DNA of 64,000 nucleotides, taken from assembly GCF_013304385.1 (NCBI RefSeq), contig NZ_JAAITU010000021.1, positions 1-64,000 on the forward strand. Direction: 5' to 3'. The translations under genes and the position numbers were made by a program. The notes below the pieces were generated by a model. The model had not been told where the DNA came from. It saw only the letters and a list, made by a program, of their open reading frames with translations, and made no database searches. Within the stretch, counting starts at the first letter, position 1; each line of letters starts with the position of its first letter. Shown here piece by piece: positions 37,203 through 44,691 of the stretch. Source of the DNA: Blautia glucerasea. Lineage in GTDB: Bacteria; Bacillota; Clostridia; Lachnospirales; Lachnospiraceae.

Positions 37203-37337
37203 ACGAATGACCGCCACAGCCGCACAGAAATAAGGCGGATTCGTAAACTCAGGAGAGTCTCTTCAAAAAAATCCGAGGAAGAGCGCCGAAGGTGTACGCA
37301 GCAGTAAAGCTGTCATTCTCTCAGGCAAAAGGATGGA
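37203..37337 (+). ncRNA. Glycine riboswitch
   Basis: The aptamer core is clear: GGAGAG at 37,252-37,257, GCGCCGAAGG at 37,283-37,292 and CTCTCAGGCAAAAGGA at 37,318-37,333. A stem ACGAAT...CCGCC / GGCGG...TTCGT (37,203-37,245) precedes it. This is one complete aptamer, with the 5' part possibly a relict or ghost aptamer, as in single-aptamer glycine switches. It directly precedes the AgcS-type symporter gene and its 3' edge abuts the ribosome site GGATGGAGG, so glycine probably controls translation start. Sodium:alanine/glycine symporters are known targets of this switch. Confidence 0.93.
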
Positions 37338-37346
37338 GGAAAAATT

Positions 37347-38756
37347 ATGTTTACACAAATCAACAACTTTATCACATGGTTTGACGGAGTCGTATGGGGA
37401 CTTCCGCTGATCATTCTGATCCTGATCACAGGATTTCTTTTAACCGTTCGGTTAGGTGTTTTACAGGTAAGGCATTTGGGAAAAGCCCTGAAATTCATGG
37501 TAAAAAATGAAGAAGGCGGCGAAGGTGAAGTTACCAGCTTTGGAGCCCTTTGCACAGCATTGTCTGCAACCATCGGTACAGGGAATATTGTAGGTGTTGC
37601 CACTGCAATTGCAGCAGGAGGACCGGGAGCTTTGTTCTGGATGATCGTAGCAGCATTCTTCGGAATGGCAACAAAGTATGCGGAAGGCTTGCTGGCAATC
37701 AAATATCGAACCATCGATAAAGATGGCCATGTACTTGGAGGCCCATTTTATTATATCGAAAATGGTATGGGCAAACAGTGGAGATGGCTTGCCAAGATTT
37801 TTGCATTTTTCGGGGCTGGAGTTGGACTGTTTGGCATTGGTACTTTTACCCAGGTAAATGGTATTGCGTCTGCAGTTAAGAATTTCTTTGACCCGGATAC
37901 AGTACATACTGTTTCGATCCTGGGAAGAGATTATTCCTGGGCAACAGTGATCGCATGTCTGATCCTTACGGTATGTGTAGGACTGGTTGTACTTGGCGGG
38001 ATCAAACGTATTGCAAATGTATCACAGGTCATTGTGCCTTTTATGGCAGTTTTATATGTGGCACTTGCATTGATCATTGTTATTACAAATATTACGGCTG
38101 TACCTGCAGCCATTGCCCAGATCGTAAAAACAGCCTTTTCAGGAAGTGCCCTGGCAGGCGGAGCGATGGGAACTATGGTTGTAGCTATGCAGAAGGGTAT
38201 TGCCAGAGGAATCTTTTCAAATGAATCCGGTCTTGGAAGTGCACCGATCGCAGCAGCTGCGGCACAGACAAAGGAGCCTGTACGTCAGGGTCTGGTATCT
38301 ATGACAGGTACATTTATTGATACGATTGTGATCTGTACCATGACAGGACTTGCCATTGTTATGACAGGAACCTGGAATACAGGACTGGAAGGCGTAGAGA
38401 TCACCACTGCAGCTTTCCAAAAGGGTTTGCCATTCCCTCCACAGGTGGCATCCTTTGCATTGATGATTTGTCTGGTATTCTTTGCGTTTACCACGATCCT
38501 GGGTTGGGATTACTATGGAGAGCGGTGTCTGGAATATTTATTTAACAGGAATCAGGGAGCAGTAAAGACTTATCGTTTACTTTACATCATCTGTGTATTT
38601 ATCGGACCATATATGACAGTTGCGGCAGTATGGAATATTGCGGATATTTTCAATGCACTGATGGCCTTCCCCAATCTGATCGCTTTGCTTGCATTAAGCG
38701 GTGTGGTAGTAAGGGAAACCAAGGATTTCTTTAAACGTCACAAAAATTACGAATAA
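37347..38756 (+). CDS. Sodium:alanine/glycine symporter (AgcS family)
   Basis: The 469-aa membrane protein has about eleven hydrophobic segments and the AgcS family stretches FGALCTALSATIGTGNIVGV and ATKYAEGLLAIKYR, and later GIARGIFSNESGLGSAPIAA. It couples amino-acid uptake or efflux to Na+ or H+. The glycine riboswitch upstream argues that glycine is the physiological substrate. It is a single-gene transcript closed by the terminator at 38,771. Confidence 0.95.
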   Translation: MFTQINNFITWFDGVVWGLPLIILILITGFLLTVRLGVLQVRHLGKALKFMVKNEEGGEGEVTSFGALCTALSATIGTGNIVGVATAIAAGGPGALFWMIVAAFFGMATKYAEGLLAIKYRTIDKDGHVLGGPFYYIENGMGKQWRWLAKIFAFFGAGVGLFGIGTFTQVNGIASAVKNFFDPDTVHTVSILGRDYSWATVIACLILTVCVGLVVLGGIKRIANVSQVIVPFMAVLYVALALIIVITNITAVPAAIAQIVKTAFSGSALAGGAMGTMVVAMQKGIARGIFSNESGLGSAPIAAAAAQTKEPVRQGLVSMTGTFIDTIVICTMTGLAIVMTGTWNTGLEGVEITTAAFQKGLPFPPQVASFALMICLVFFAFTTILGWDYYGERCLEYLFNRNQGAVKTYRLLYIICVFIGPYMTVAAVWNIADIFNALMAFPNLIALLALSGVVVRETKDFFKRHKNYE

Positions 38757-38770
38757 ATATCAAAATATAT

Positions 38771-38803
38771 AAAACAGGGGGCTGCTGCAGCCCTCTGTTT
38801 TGT
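38771..38803 (+). terminator. Terminator after the symporter gene
   Basis: AAAACAGGGGGCTG and CAGCCCTCTGTTTT form a near-perfect hairpin ending in T's; symmetrical, so it may work on both strands. Confidence 0.88.
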
Positions 38804-38835
38804 GCATATGGCGTTCTCCTTTTCTGTTTTGCATT

Positions 38836-38893
38836 CCAATACTGTAATCGTAAGATCTGCTTTTCCAACACTGTAATCGTAATATTGTCTTTT
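38836..38893. repeat. Tandem 29-bp direct repeat
   Basis: Two adjoining units share CCAA-ACTGTAATCGTAA and a TTTT end (38,836-38,864 and 38,865-38,893). They abut the -35 of the degV promoter, so they may bind a regulator. Confidence 0.65.
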
Positions 38894-38919
38894 ACAAAAT
38901 AAATGATCTATGGTAGAAT
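38891..38919 (+). promoter_or_regulatory. degV promoter candidate
   Basis: TTTACA (38,891-38,896), 17-bp spacer, TAGAAT (38,914-38,919), about 50 bases before the ATG. Confidence 0.65.
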
Positions 38920-38968
38920 AATTCTGATTCTAAATTATATTGAAAAGAAAAACGTGAAGGAGAAAATC

Positions 38969-39847
38969 ATGAGCGAATATATAATTATGACAGATACTTC
39001 CGCAGATATTCCGGAAGTAATACTTGCAGAAGGTCACATTCAGCTTATTCCCATGGCGTTTGAATTGAATGGAGAAGAGCGGGTACATTCTGATCCGGGA
39101 AAATGGGACAGTAAGGAATTCTATGGTAAACTGCGTGATGGCGGACAGGGCAAGACCTCACAGATTCCTCCTATGGTTTATACAGAATATTTTGAAAAGA
39201 TCTTAAAAGAAGGAAAAGACATTCTGTATCTTTCTCTTTCAGGCGGACTTACATCTACCTGGCAAAGCTCAAAGCTTGCTGCCACTGACCTGATGGAAGA
39301 GTATCCGGACAGGAAGATTTCCTGCGTAGATTCCCATGCAGCTACAGGAGGGCAGGGGATCCTTACCCTGATCGCAAGGAAAAATCAGGAAAAGGGCATG
39401 AGCCTGGAGGAGAATACCGCCTGGCTGGAAGAAAACAGAAATAATATCTGCCACTGGTTTACTGTAGATGATCTGGACTTTCTGAAGCGAGGAGGCAGGA
39501 TCTCACCGGCAATTGCCTGGATCGGCGGCAAATTAAAGATCAAGCCTGTTCTTCGGATCGCTGAGGACGGGACTCTTGCTATTATGGAAAAGGTAAGAGG
39601 GTCAAAAGCAGCCCTGAATTATATTTCCGGTAAATATACATCTATTCCGGAAAATTATGATCCTGAGTATCCATATGTATTCCTTTGCCATGGGGATGCA
39701 CAGGAGCAGGCAGAAAAGTTAAAGGCAGACATTCTTGCAGCAATGCCCCAGGCACAGGTTGTGATCATGCCAATGAGCCCTATTATTGGCGTACATACAG
39801 GACCGGGCGTTCAGGCTGTGATCTATTATGGGAAGAACCGGGTCTGA
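38969..39847 (+). CDS. DegV family fatty-acid-binding protein
   Basis: The 292-aa protein begins IIMTDTSADIPEVI, the DegV opening, and has SQIPPMVYTEYFEKIL, SLSGGLTSTWQSSKLA and the FLKRGGRIS stretch of the family. DegV/FakB proteins bind fatty acids and present them to the kinase FakA; no fakA gene is nearby. ATG 38,969 follows GAAGGAG at 38,956-38,962. It is convergent with the deacetylase gene; their stop codons are adjacent. Confidence 0.93.
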   Translation: MSEYIIMTDTSADIPEVILAEGHIQLIPMAFELNGEERVHSDPGKWDSKEFYGKLRDGGQGKTSQIPPMVYTEYFEKILKEGKDILYLSLSGGLTSTWQSSKLAATDLMEEYPDRKISCVDSHAATGGQGILTLIARKNQEKGMSLEENTAWLEENRNNICHWFTVDDLDFLKRGGRISPAIAWIGGKLKIKPVLRIAEDGTLAIMEKVRGSKAALNYISGKYTSIPENYDPEYPYVFLCHGDAQEQAEKLKADILAAMPQAQVVIMPMSPIIGVHTGPGVQAVIYYGKNRV

Positions 39848-40678
39848 TCATAGATCCTGAAGACTGCCAAAGGAATAACCCATGGCTTCCCATCGGGTAA
39901 GAAGTTCATCAAGAATATCAGCATTTGTAGAAGAGGTACTGTGAAGCAGCACGATGGCACCAGGATGGATGCGTCCAAGCAGCTTTTCAAAGGTCTCTTC
40001 TTTTGTTGGCTGTTTGTCCTGATACCAGTCTACATAGGCAAGACTCCAGAAAAAGGTTTTATACCCCAGTTCTTTTGCCATGGAAAGATTGACAGGACTG
40101 TAGATTCCTCTTGGAGGCCGGTAATATTTTGGCATAGAGGATCCGGTGGCTGATTGGTAAAGTTTTTCTACATCCTGAAGTTCTTTTTGGAATCCTTGCA
40201 TGGATGAAATGAAAGACATATCCGGGTGGGTCATGGTATGATTTCCAATGGTGTGGCCTGCCTGGATCATTTTTTTTAACAGATCCGGATGATCTGAAAT
40301 AAAGTTTCCCACCACAAAAAAAGCTGCAGATACCTGGTGTTTTTTCAGGGCTTCCAGAATCTTTGGCATATTACCATTTTCATAACCGCAGTCGAAAGTA
40401 AGATATATGATTTTTTCTTCTGTGTCTGCAGCATAGTAAGCATTATATTTTTTCAATTCTTCTATGGAAGCATTCCCAATAGGACGTTTCCCCTTTTCCT
40501 GAAAGCTTAAACCCCAGCTGGTGTTTTCGGAGGATGCACTGACGCTGCCGTAGTCAGGCAGTAACTGTCCAGTGGTTTTGCCTAGCAGAGAGCCGGTACA
40601 GAAGGCTGCTGCAAAAAGAATCAGGATCATAAGATGGACTTTTGAGATGGGAAAAAATTTTAAACGGAAATTTTTCAT
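39848..40678 (-). CDS. Polysaccharide deacetylase (PdaA-like)
   Basis: The 276-aa protein has an N-terminal membrane anchor (HLMILILFAAAFCTGSLLG) and a NodB-homology domain: TFDCGYENGN (catalytic and metal Asp; PdaA has the same Cys-Gly-type substitution), metal ligands in TIGNHTMTHPDM, YYRPPRGIYS and a C-terminal LLHSTS. PdaA-type enzymes de-N-acetylate muramic acid in spore cortex and allow muramic lactam formation, which suggests a spore-forming host. The gene is transcribed leftwards, beyond the putative RNA at 40,735-41,008, whose terminator separates them. Confidence 0.9.
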   Translation of the reverse strand: MKNFRLKFFPISKVHLMILILFAAAFCTGSLLGKTTGQLLPDYGSVSASSENTSWGLSFQEKGKRPIGNASIEELKKYNAYYAADTEEKIIYLTFDCGYENGNMPKILEALKKHQVSAAFFVVGNFISDHPDLLKKMIQAGHTIGNHTMTHPDMSFISSMQGFQKELQDVEKLYQSATGSSMPKYYRPPRGIYSPVNLSMAKELGYKTFFWSLAYVDWYQDKQPTKEETFEKLLGRIHPGAIVLLHSTSSTNADILDELLTRWEAMGYSFGSLQDL

Positions 40679-40734
40679 AGAACCTCAGAAGAAAAGATTT
40701 GTATCAGTTTATGAGAAATAGTAAAAAATATGTG

Positions 40735-41008
40735 AAAAAATAAGAGCCATCCGTCTTAATAACCGATGACTCTTAGGAGTGTTCACTGTCCAATGGAATG
40801 TACCTCACTTTCAAAATTTAATAAAACAATTCAGGTATTTCGCTTAAGTTCTTGGTGGACCGTACCTTCCTTTCTTAGAATATAGGAAAATCAATTCTTA
40901 TTTCGGTGGTCTGTACCTCACTTTCCTGGAGTTTATTTGAATAACATTTCTACGTTTCTGGGGGAATCACTCCTTTTCTATTTATTATGTTTCCCTTTTG
41001 TTTTATGC
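40735..41008 (-). ncRNA. Candidate ~270-nt non-coding RNA
   Basis: A consensus promoter drives leftward transcription, and a strong terminator ends it about 270 bases on, before the pdaA-like ATG. No frame with a ribosome site is present. The end segments pair (AGGAGTG at 40,968-40,974 minus with CACTCCT at 40,775-40,781), enclosing 200 bases. Inside are three repeats with the minus-strand core GAAAGTGAGGTAC (or GAAAGGAAGGTAC), at 40,905-40,929, 40,854-40,875 and 40,792-40,812. The closed long stem resembles 6S RNA in outline but no 6S, SRP, tmRNA or RNase P motif was recognised. A regulatory leader of pdaA is the alternative. Confidence 0.6.
40742..40774 (-). terminator. Terminator of the candidate RNA
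   Basis: On the minus strand AAGAGTCATCGG pairs with CCGTC...GGATGGCTCTT (AAGAGYCATC arms), followed by ATTTTTTC. Confidence 0.8.
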
Positions 41009-41014
41009 GTTTAC

Positions 41015-41043
41015 TATAACAGAATATTTTGCATATGTCAATA
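41015..41043 (-). promoter_or_regulatory. Consensus promoter for the candidate RNA
   Basis: Minus strand TTGACA (complement of 41,038-41,043), 17-bp spacer, TATAGT (complement of 41,015-41,020). A sigma-A-type promoter with a start expected near 41,008. Confidence 0.8.
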
Positions 41044-41227
41044 GAAAAATAGAAAAATAAATAAAAAATACAATAAATAAAAGACTATAAAGAGATAATA
41101 TTTAAAAAAAACTGAAAATTTATACAATTAACCAGAGGATATTTGGAAAATATTGAAATGAAAATCAAAAGACCAGGCAGAAATGGGAGAGCCAGGTGAA
41201 GATTGTAAGAAGTGTACGAACAGGATG

Positions 41228-41256
41228 TTGCGATTTGGGAAGAATAAGGGTATAAT
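41228..41256 (+). promoter_or_regulatory. Promoter of the M24 peptidase gene
   Basis: TTGCGA (41,228-41,233), 17-bp spacer, TATAAT (41,251-41,256), leader about 32 bases. Confidence 0.75.
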
Positions 41257-41294
41257 AGCAAGCGTATTTGACAGAGATAAGGGAGGAACAGATT

Positions 41295-42365
41295 ATGTTA
41301 GATCAAATTCTGAAAGACAGACAGGTTCAGGCAATTCTGATCACAGACCCATATAATATGCGCCATGTAAGCGGATTCAGAGGAGGAGAAGGTGCCCTTT
41401 ATATTTCAGGCACCCAGACTGTTCTGATCACAGATTCCAGATATACTGAAGCAGCAGCAAAGGAAAGCAGTTTTACCGTGCTCCAGGAGTCTAATCAGCA
41501 TAAAAGAGAAGAAATCCTGAAAGAGTGTATAGAAAAAGAGCAGGTACAGGGGGATTTTGCTTTGGGCTATGAAGACCAGTCAATGCTTTGCTGTGATTTT
41601 GCAAAATTAACAAAAGCATTGCCGGTTCAGTGCTGGGTACCCCTTGAAAGCAGCATCAATGACCTGAGACAGGTGAAGACCCAGGAAGAGATCCAATACC
41701 TGAAAATGGCTGAGGAGATTGGCGACAGAGCATTTGCAAGGCTTCTGCCTCTTTTGAAGCCAGGAATGACAGAGCTGGAGGCAGCTGCTGAGTTGGAATA
41801 CCTTATGAAACAGGAAGGGGCAGAGGATCTCAGCTTTAATACCATCGTGGCTTCAGGACTGAACAGCTCTATGCCTCACGCTATTCCAGGTACAAAGAAA
41901 TTTGAAAAAGGCGATTTTATCACCTTTGATTTCGGATGCAAATATAAGGGATATTGTTCAGATATGACCCGTACAGTAGTCCTTGGAAAAGCAAGTGACA
42001 AACAGAAAGAGATCTATAATGTTGTTCTGAAAGCGCAGCTGGCCGGACTGGATGCATTAAAGGCCGGCAAATCCGGAGCAAGTGTAGACAAAGTTGCCAG
42101 GGATATTATTGCAGATGCAGGTTACGGAGAGTATTTTGGACATGGACTGGGACACAGCGTAGGACTTTTCATCCATGAGAATCCAAGGCTTTCTCCGTCT
42201 GATGACACCATTCTTAAGGAGAATATGATCGAAACCGTAGAGCCAGGGATCTATGTACCTGGTTTTGGAGGCGTAAGGATCGAAGATATGGTGGTTGTTA
42301 CAAAAGAAGGTCATATAAATCTGGCCCACTCACCAAAGGAACTGATCGAGTTACCAGTAGAATAG
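41295..42365 (+). CDS. Xaa-Pro aminopeptidase-like M24 metallopeptidase
   Basis: The 356-aa protein has a creatinase-N-like first half and an M24 pita-bread domain. Metal ligands are visible as Asp in FDFGCKYKGYCSDMTRT, His in GHGLGHSVGL, and Glu in ETVEPGIYVPG and GVRIEDMVVV. Such enzymes remove the N-terminal residue before proline from peptides in the cytoplasm. ATG 41,295 is chosen by GGGAGG at 41,281-41,286; the promoter at 41,228 rules out much longer forms. Often found near efp in Firmicutes, but not here. Confidence 0.93.
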   Translation: MLDQILKDRQVQAILITDPYNMRHVSGFRGGEGALYISGTQTVLITDSRYTEAAAKESSFTVLQESNQHKREEILKECIEKEQVQGDFALGYEDQSMLCCDFAKLTKALPVQCWVPLESSINDLRQVKTQEEIQYLKMAEEIGDRAFARLLPLLKPGMTELEAAAELEYLMKQEGAEDLSFNTIVASGLNSSMPHAIPGTKKFEKGDFITFDFGCKYKGYCSDMTRTVVLGKASDKQKEIYNVVLKAQLAGLDALKAGKSGASVDKVARDIIADAGYGEYFGHGLGHSVGLFIHENPRLSPSDDTILKENMIETVEPGIYVPGFGGVRIEDMVVVTKEGHINLAHSPKELIELPVE

Positions 42366-42387
42366 AACATATACCGAGGAGATTATT

Positions 42388-42792
42388 ATGTTAAAACAGT
42401 TGTCTATTTTCGCAGAAAACGTAAAAGGTGCCATGCACAAAATGACACAGATCCTTCAGGAGAATGATATCAATATTCTTGGATCTGTTACCAATGACAG
42501 TGCTGAGTATGGTATTGTACGTATGGTGGTATCGGATCCGGACAAGGCTGGCAAGGCATTGACAGAAGCAGGATTTCTGTGTAAGCTTACCGATGTCCTG
42601 GGGATCGAGGTTAAGGATGAAGTGGGAAATCTTAACAATCTTCTTCAGAGTTTTCTTGACAGCAATGTAAATATTGATTATCTGTACCTGTCCTTTAACA
42701 GGGACACAGGACGCCCCATTATGATCCTTCATGTAGAGGATATTATGGAGGTAGAAGCCTGCCTGAAAAGCAAAGGATTTATTTCCCTTTAA
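42388..42792 (+). CDS. Tandem ACT-domain protein
   Basis: The 134-aa protein has two ACT-like halves: MLKQLSIFAENVKGAMHKMT (1-65) and VGNLNNLLQSFLDSNVNIDY (70-134). It has no catalytic domain. ACT pairs bind amino acids; stand-alone versions like this are presumed regulators or sensors. It follows the M24 peptidase gene by 22 bases with GAGGAG at 42,376-42,381 and probably shares its transcript. The ligand is unknown. Confidence 0.88.
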   Translation: MLKQLSIFAENVKGAMHKMTQILQENDINILGSVTNDSAEYGIVRMVVSDPDKAGKALTEAGFLCKLTDVLGIEVKDEVGNLNNLLQSFLDSNVNIDYLYLSFNRDTGRPIMILHVEDIMEVEACLKSKGFISL

Positions 42793-42889
42793 GCTGCAGT
42801 CAAAATGGAAATGTGATAAAAGGATCTGCTTTGAATAGAAAATGCTGTTACAGGAAAAACTACCTTCATAAATATCAGGAGGTAAAAAC

Positions 42890-44209
42890 ATGTTACGGTA
42901 TCTTCCTATCAGAAAGATTCACGCAAGACAAGTACTGGATTCCAGAGGCAATCCTACGGTAGAAGTAGAAGTTACAGTAGGAGAAGGTGTGATTGGGATC
43001 AATGGATATACAGCAAGAGCAATGGTACCTTCAGGAGCATCTACAGGGAAATTTGAAGCTGTAGAGCTAAGGGATCAGGAAAAAGACAAATATCTGGGGC
43101 TGGGTGTGGAGAAAGCAGTCCAAAATGTGAATACGAAGATTGCTGAAGCAGTTCTGGGAGAGAATGCCTTAAATCAGATGTACATTGACCAGATCTTGCA
43201 GTACACAGACGGGACAGACAACAAGGGGAATCTGGGGGCAAATGCTACACTTGGAGTATCCATGGCAGTAGCAAGGGCAAGTGCCATGGCCATGAGGATT
43301 CCCCTTTATCAATATCTGGGAGGCTGTCATGCCAGCCGGCTGCCTGTGCCTATGATGAATATCCTGAATGGGGGCTGTCACGCAGACAATACGGTGGATC
43401 TGCAGGAATTTATGATCATGCCCCTTGGGACGGACTGCTTTCCGGAAGCATTGCGGATGAGTGCAGAAATATATCAGCATTTGAAATGTATCCTCAGGCA
43501 GAGAAATATGAATACTGGAGTGGGCGACGAAGGCGGTTTTGCACCGGATGTGAAGGACTCCAGGCAGGTTCTGGAGCTGATCATGGAGGCCATTGAAAAA
43601 AGTGGTTATCAGCCGGGCAAAGAGATTGGAATCGCAATTGATGCGGCTGCCAGTGAATTGTATGATGAAGAAAGAGGAGTTTATGTTTTCCCTGGCGAAA
43701 GTCAGATGACAGGGGAAGAAGTATTACGGGACAGTGGAGAGATGATCCATTATTATCAGACGCTGGCTCAGGATTTCCCTGTTGTGTCTCTGGAGGATGG
43801 ACTTCATGAGGATGACTGGGAAGGCTGGAAGAATTTGACAAAGGCTCTGGGAAGCCATCTTCAGCTGGTAGGAGATGATCTTTTTGTTACCAATATTAAA
43901 AGACTTGGCTGTGGGATCCGTCTGGATGCTGCCAATGCGATTCTGATCAAAGTGAATCAGATCGGAACGGTAACAGAAGCCCTGGATGCTGTGGAAATGG
44001 CTCATCGTGCAGGATATCGTTCTGTCATATCCCACCGTTCCGGGGAAACTGAGGACCCTTTTATTGCCGATCTGGCAGTGGCAACAGGAGCGGGGCAGAT
44101 CAAAACAGGAGCACCATGCAGATCTGAGCGGAATGCCAAATACAATCAGCTTCTTCGGATCCATGAGCATCTGGGTGGACTGGCAATCTATCAGAATCCA
44201 TTTTCTTGA
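42890..44209 (+). CDS. eno: Enolase (divergent member)
   Basis: The 439-aa protein has the full enolase set: [33 protein letters not shown], the metal Asp in [31 protein letters not shown], catalytic Lys in [10 protein letters not shown] and SHRSGETED. It converts 2-phosphoglycerate to phosphoenolpyruvate. Several usually constant spots differ: NGGCHADN for [17 protein letters not shown] for EDTTIADLA and [13 protein letters not shown] for GAPSRSERVAKYN. It may be a paralogue or a lineage-specific form. AGGAGG at 42,877-42,882 gives the start. Confidence 0.94.
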   Translation: MLRYLPIRKIHARQVLDSRGNPTVEVEVTVGEGVIGINGYTARAMVPSGASTGKFEAVELRDQEKDKYLGLGVEKAVQNVNTKIAEAVLGENALNQMYIDQILQYTDGTDNKGNLGANATLGVSMAVARASAMAMRIPLYQYLGGCHASRLPVPMMNILNGGCHADNTVDLQEFMIMPLGTDCFPEALRMSAEIYQHLKCILRQRNMNTGVGDEGGFAPDVKDSRQVLELIMEAIEKSGYQPGKEIGIAIDAAASELYDEERGVYVFPGESQMTGEEVLRDSGEMIHYYQTLAQDFPVVSLEDGLHEDDWEGWKNLTKALGSHLQLVGDDLFVTNIKRLGCGIRLDAANAILIKVNQIGTVTEALDAVEMAHRAGYRSVISHRSGETEDPFIADLAVATGAGQIKTGAPCRSERNAKYNQLLRIHEHLGGLAIYQNPFS

Positions 44210-44269
44210 TCTGTTTGTATGTTTTCAGTAATTTTAACAAAACATTATAAAAACATTTTGGAAAAACAG

Positions 44270-44298
44270 TTGAAATCCCACTTTACCTATGATACAAT
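44270..44298 (+). promoter_or_regulatory. secG promoter
   Basis: TTGAAA (44,270-44,275), 17-bp spacer, TACAAT (44,293-44,298). Confidence 0.7.
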
Positions 44299-44328
44299 GA
44301 AAAACAGTTGATTAGGAGGTGTAACAGA

Positions 44329-44565
44329 GTGGAGATTTTAAGAACGATATTGACAGTTATTTTTGCTATAGATTGTATTGCCCTTACCGTAGTAGTCCTG
44401 ATGCAGGAAGGAAAGTCTCAGGGCCTGGGCGCAATTGCAGGAGCAGCAGATACCTACTGGGGAAAGAATAAGGGACGTACCATGGAAGGCGGCCTTGTTA
44501 AAGCTACTTCTCTGATGGGAGTTCTGTTCTTTGTGCTTACTGTAGTTCTGAACCTGAATTTCTAA
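44329..44565 (+). CDS. secG: Preprotein translocase subunit SecG
   Basis: The 78-aa protein has two membrane segments (LTVIFAIDCIALTVVVLMQ and TSLMGVLFFVLTVVLNL) separated by the Gly-rich EGKSQGLGAIAG loop, as in SecG. It supports SecYEG-driven protein export. GTG 44,329 is chosen because AGGAGGTG lies at 44,312-44,319. The order secG-rnr-smpB is common in Firmicutes and supports the call. Confidence 0.93.
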   Translation: MEILRTILTVIFAIDCIALTVVVLMQEGKSQGLGAIAGAADTYWGKNKGRTMEGGLVKATSLMGVLFFVLTVVLNLNF

Positions 44566-44643
44566 GCATATTCCAGTGACAGGACAAGCCGCAGGTTTTA
44601 CAGCTTTATGCTGTGGACATTGTGTATAAGTTAGTAAATGGGA

Positions 44644-44676
44644 AAGGCTGTTGCATATTACAACAGCCTTTTTTTT
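44644..44676 (+). terminator. Terminator/attenuator between secG and rnr
   Basis: GGCTGTTG (44,646-44,653) and CAACAGCC (44,661-44,668) with eight T's. Only 16 bases before the rnr start, so rnr needs read-through or a promoter downstream of secG. Confidence 0.88.
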
Positions 44677-44691
44677 ATCAAAGGAGATATT

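Larger units (their letters stand above)
40679..41294. other. Long intergenic region between pdaA-like and M24 genes
   Basis: No protein gene was found. It contains a minus-strand consensus promoter at 41,015-41,043, a probable RNA ending in a terminator at 40,742-40,774, three internal repeats, and the plus-strand promoter of the M24 peptidase gene at 41,228. The stretch 41,060-41,220 is very AT-rich with no visible signal. Confidence 0.6.

Noticed and set aside
40792-40929. CRISPR array, because of three spaced repeats
   Set aside because: Only three imperfect ~20-base units with unequal spacing (51 and 62), lying within one promoter-terminator unit, and no cas genes nearby. It is better explained as internal repeats of one RNA.
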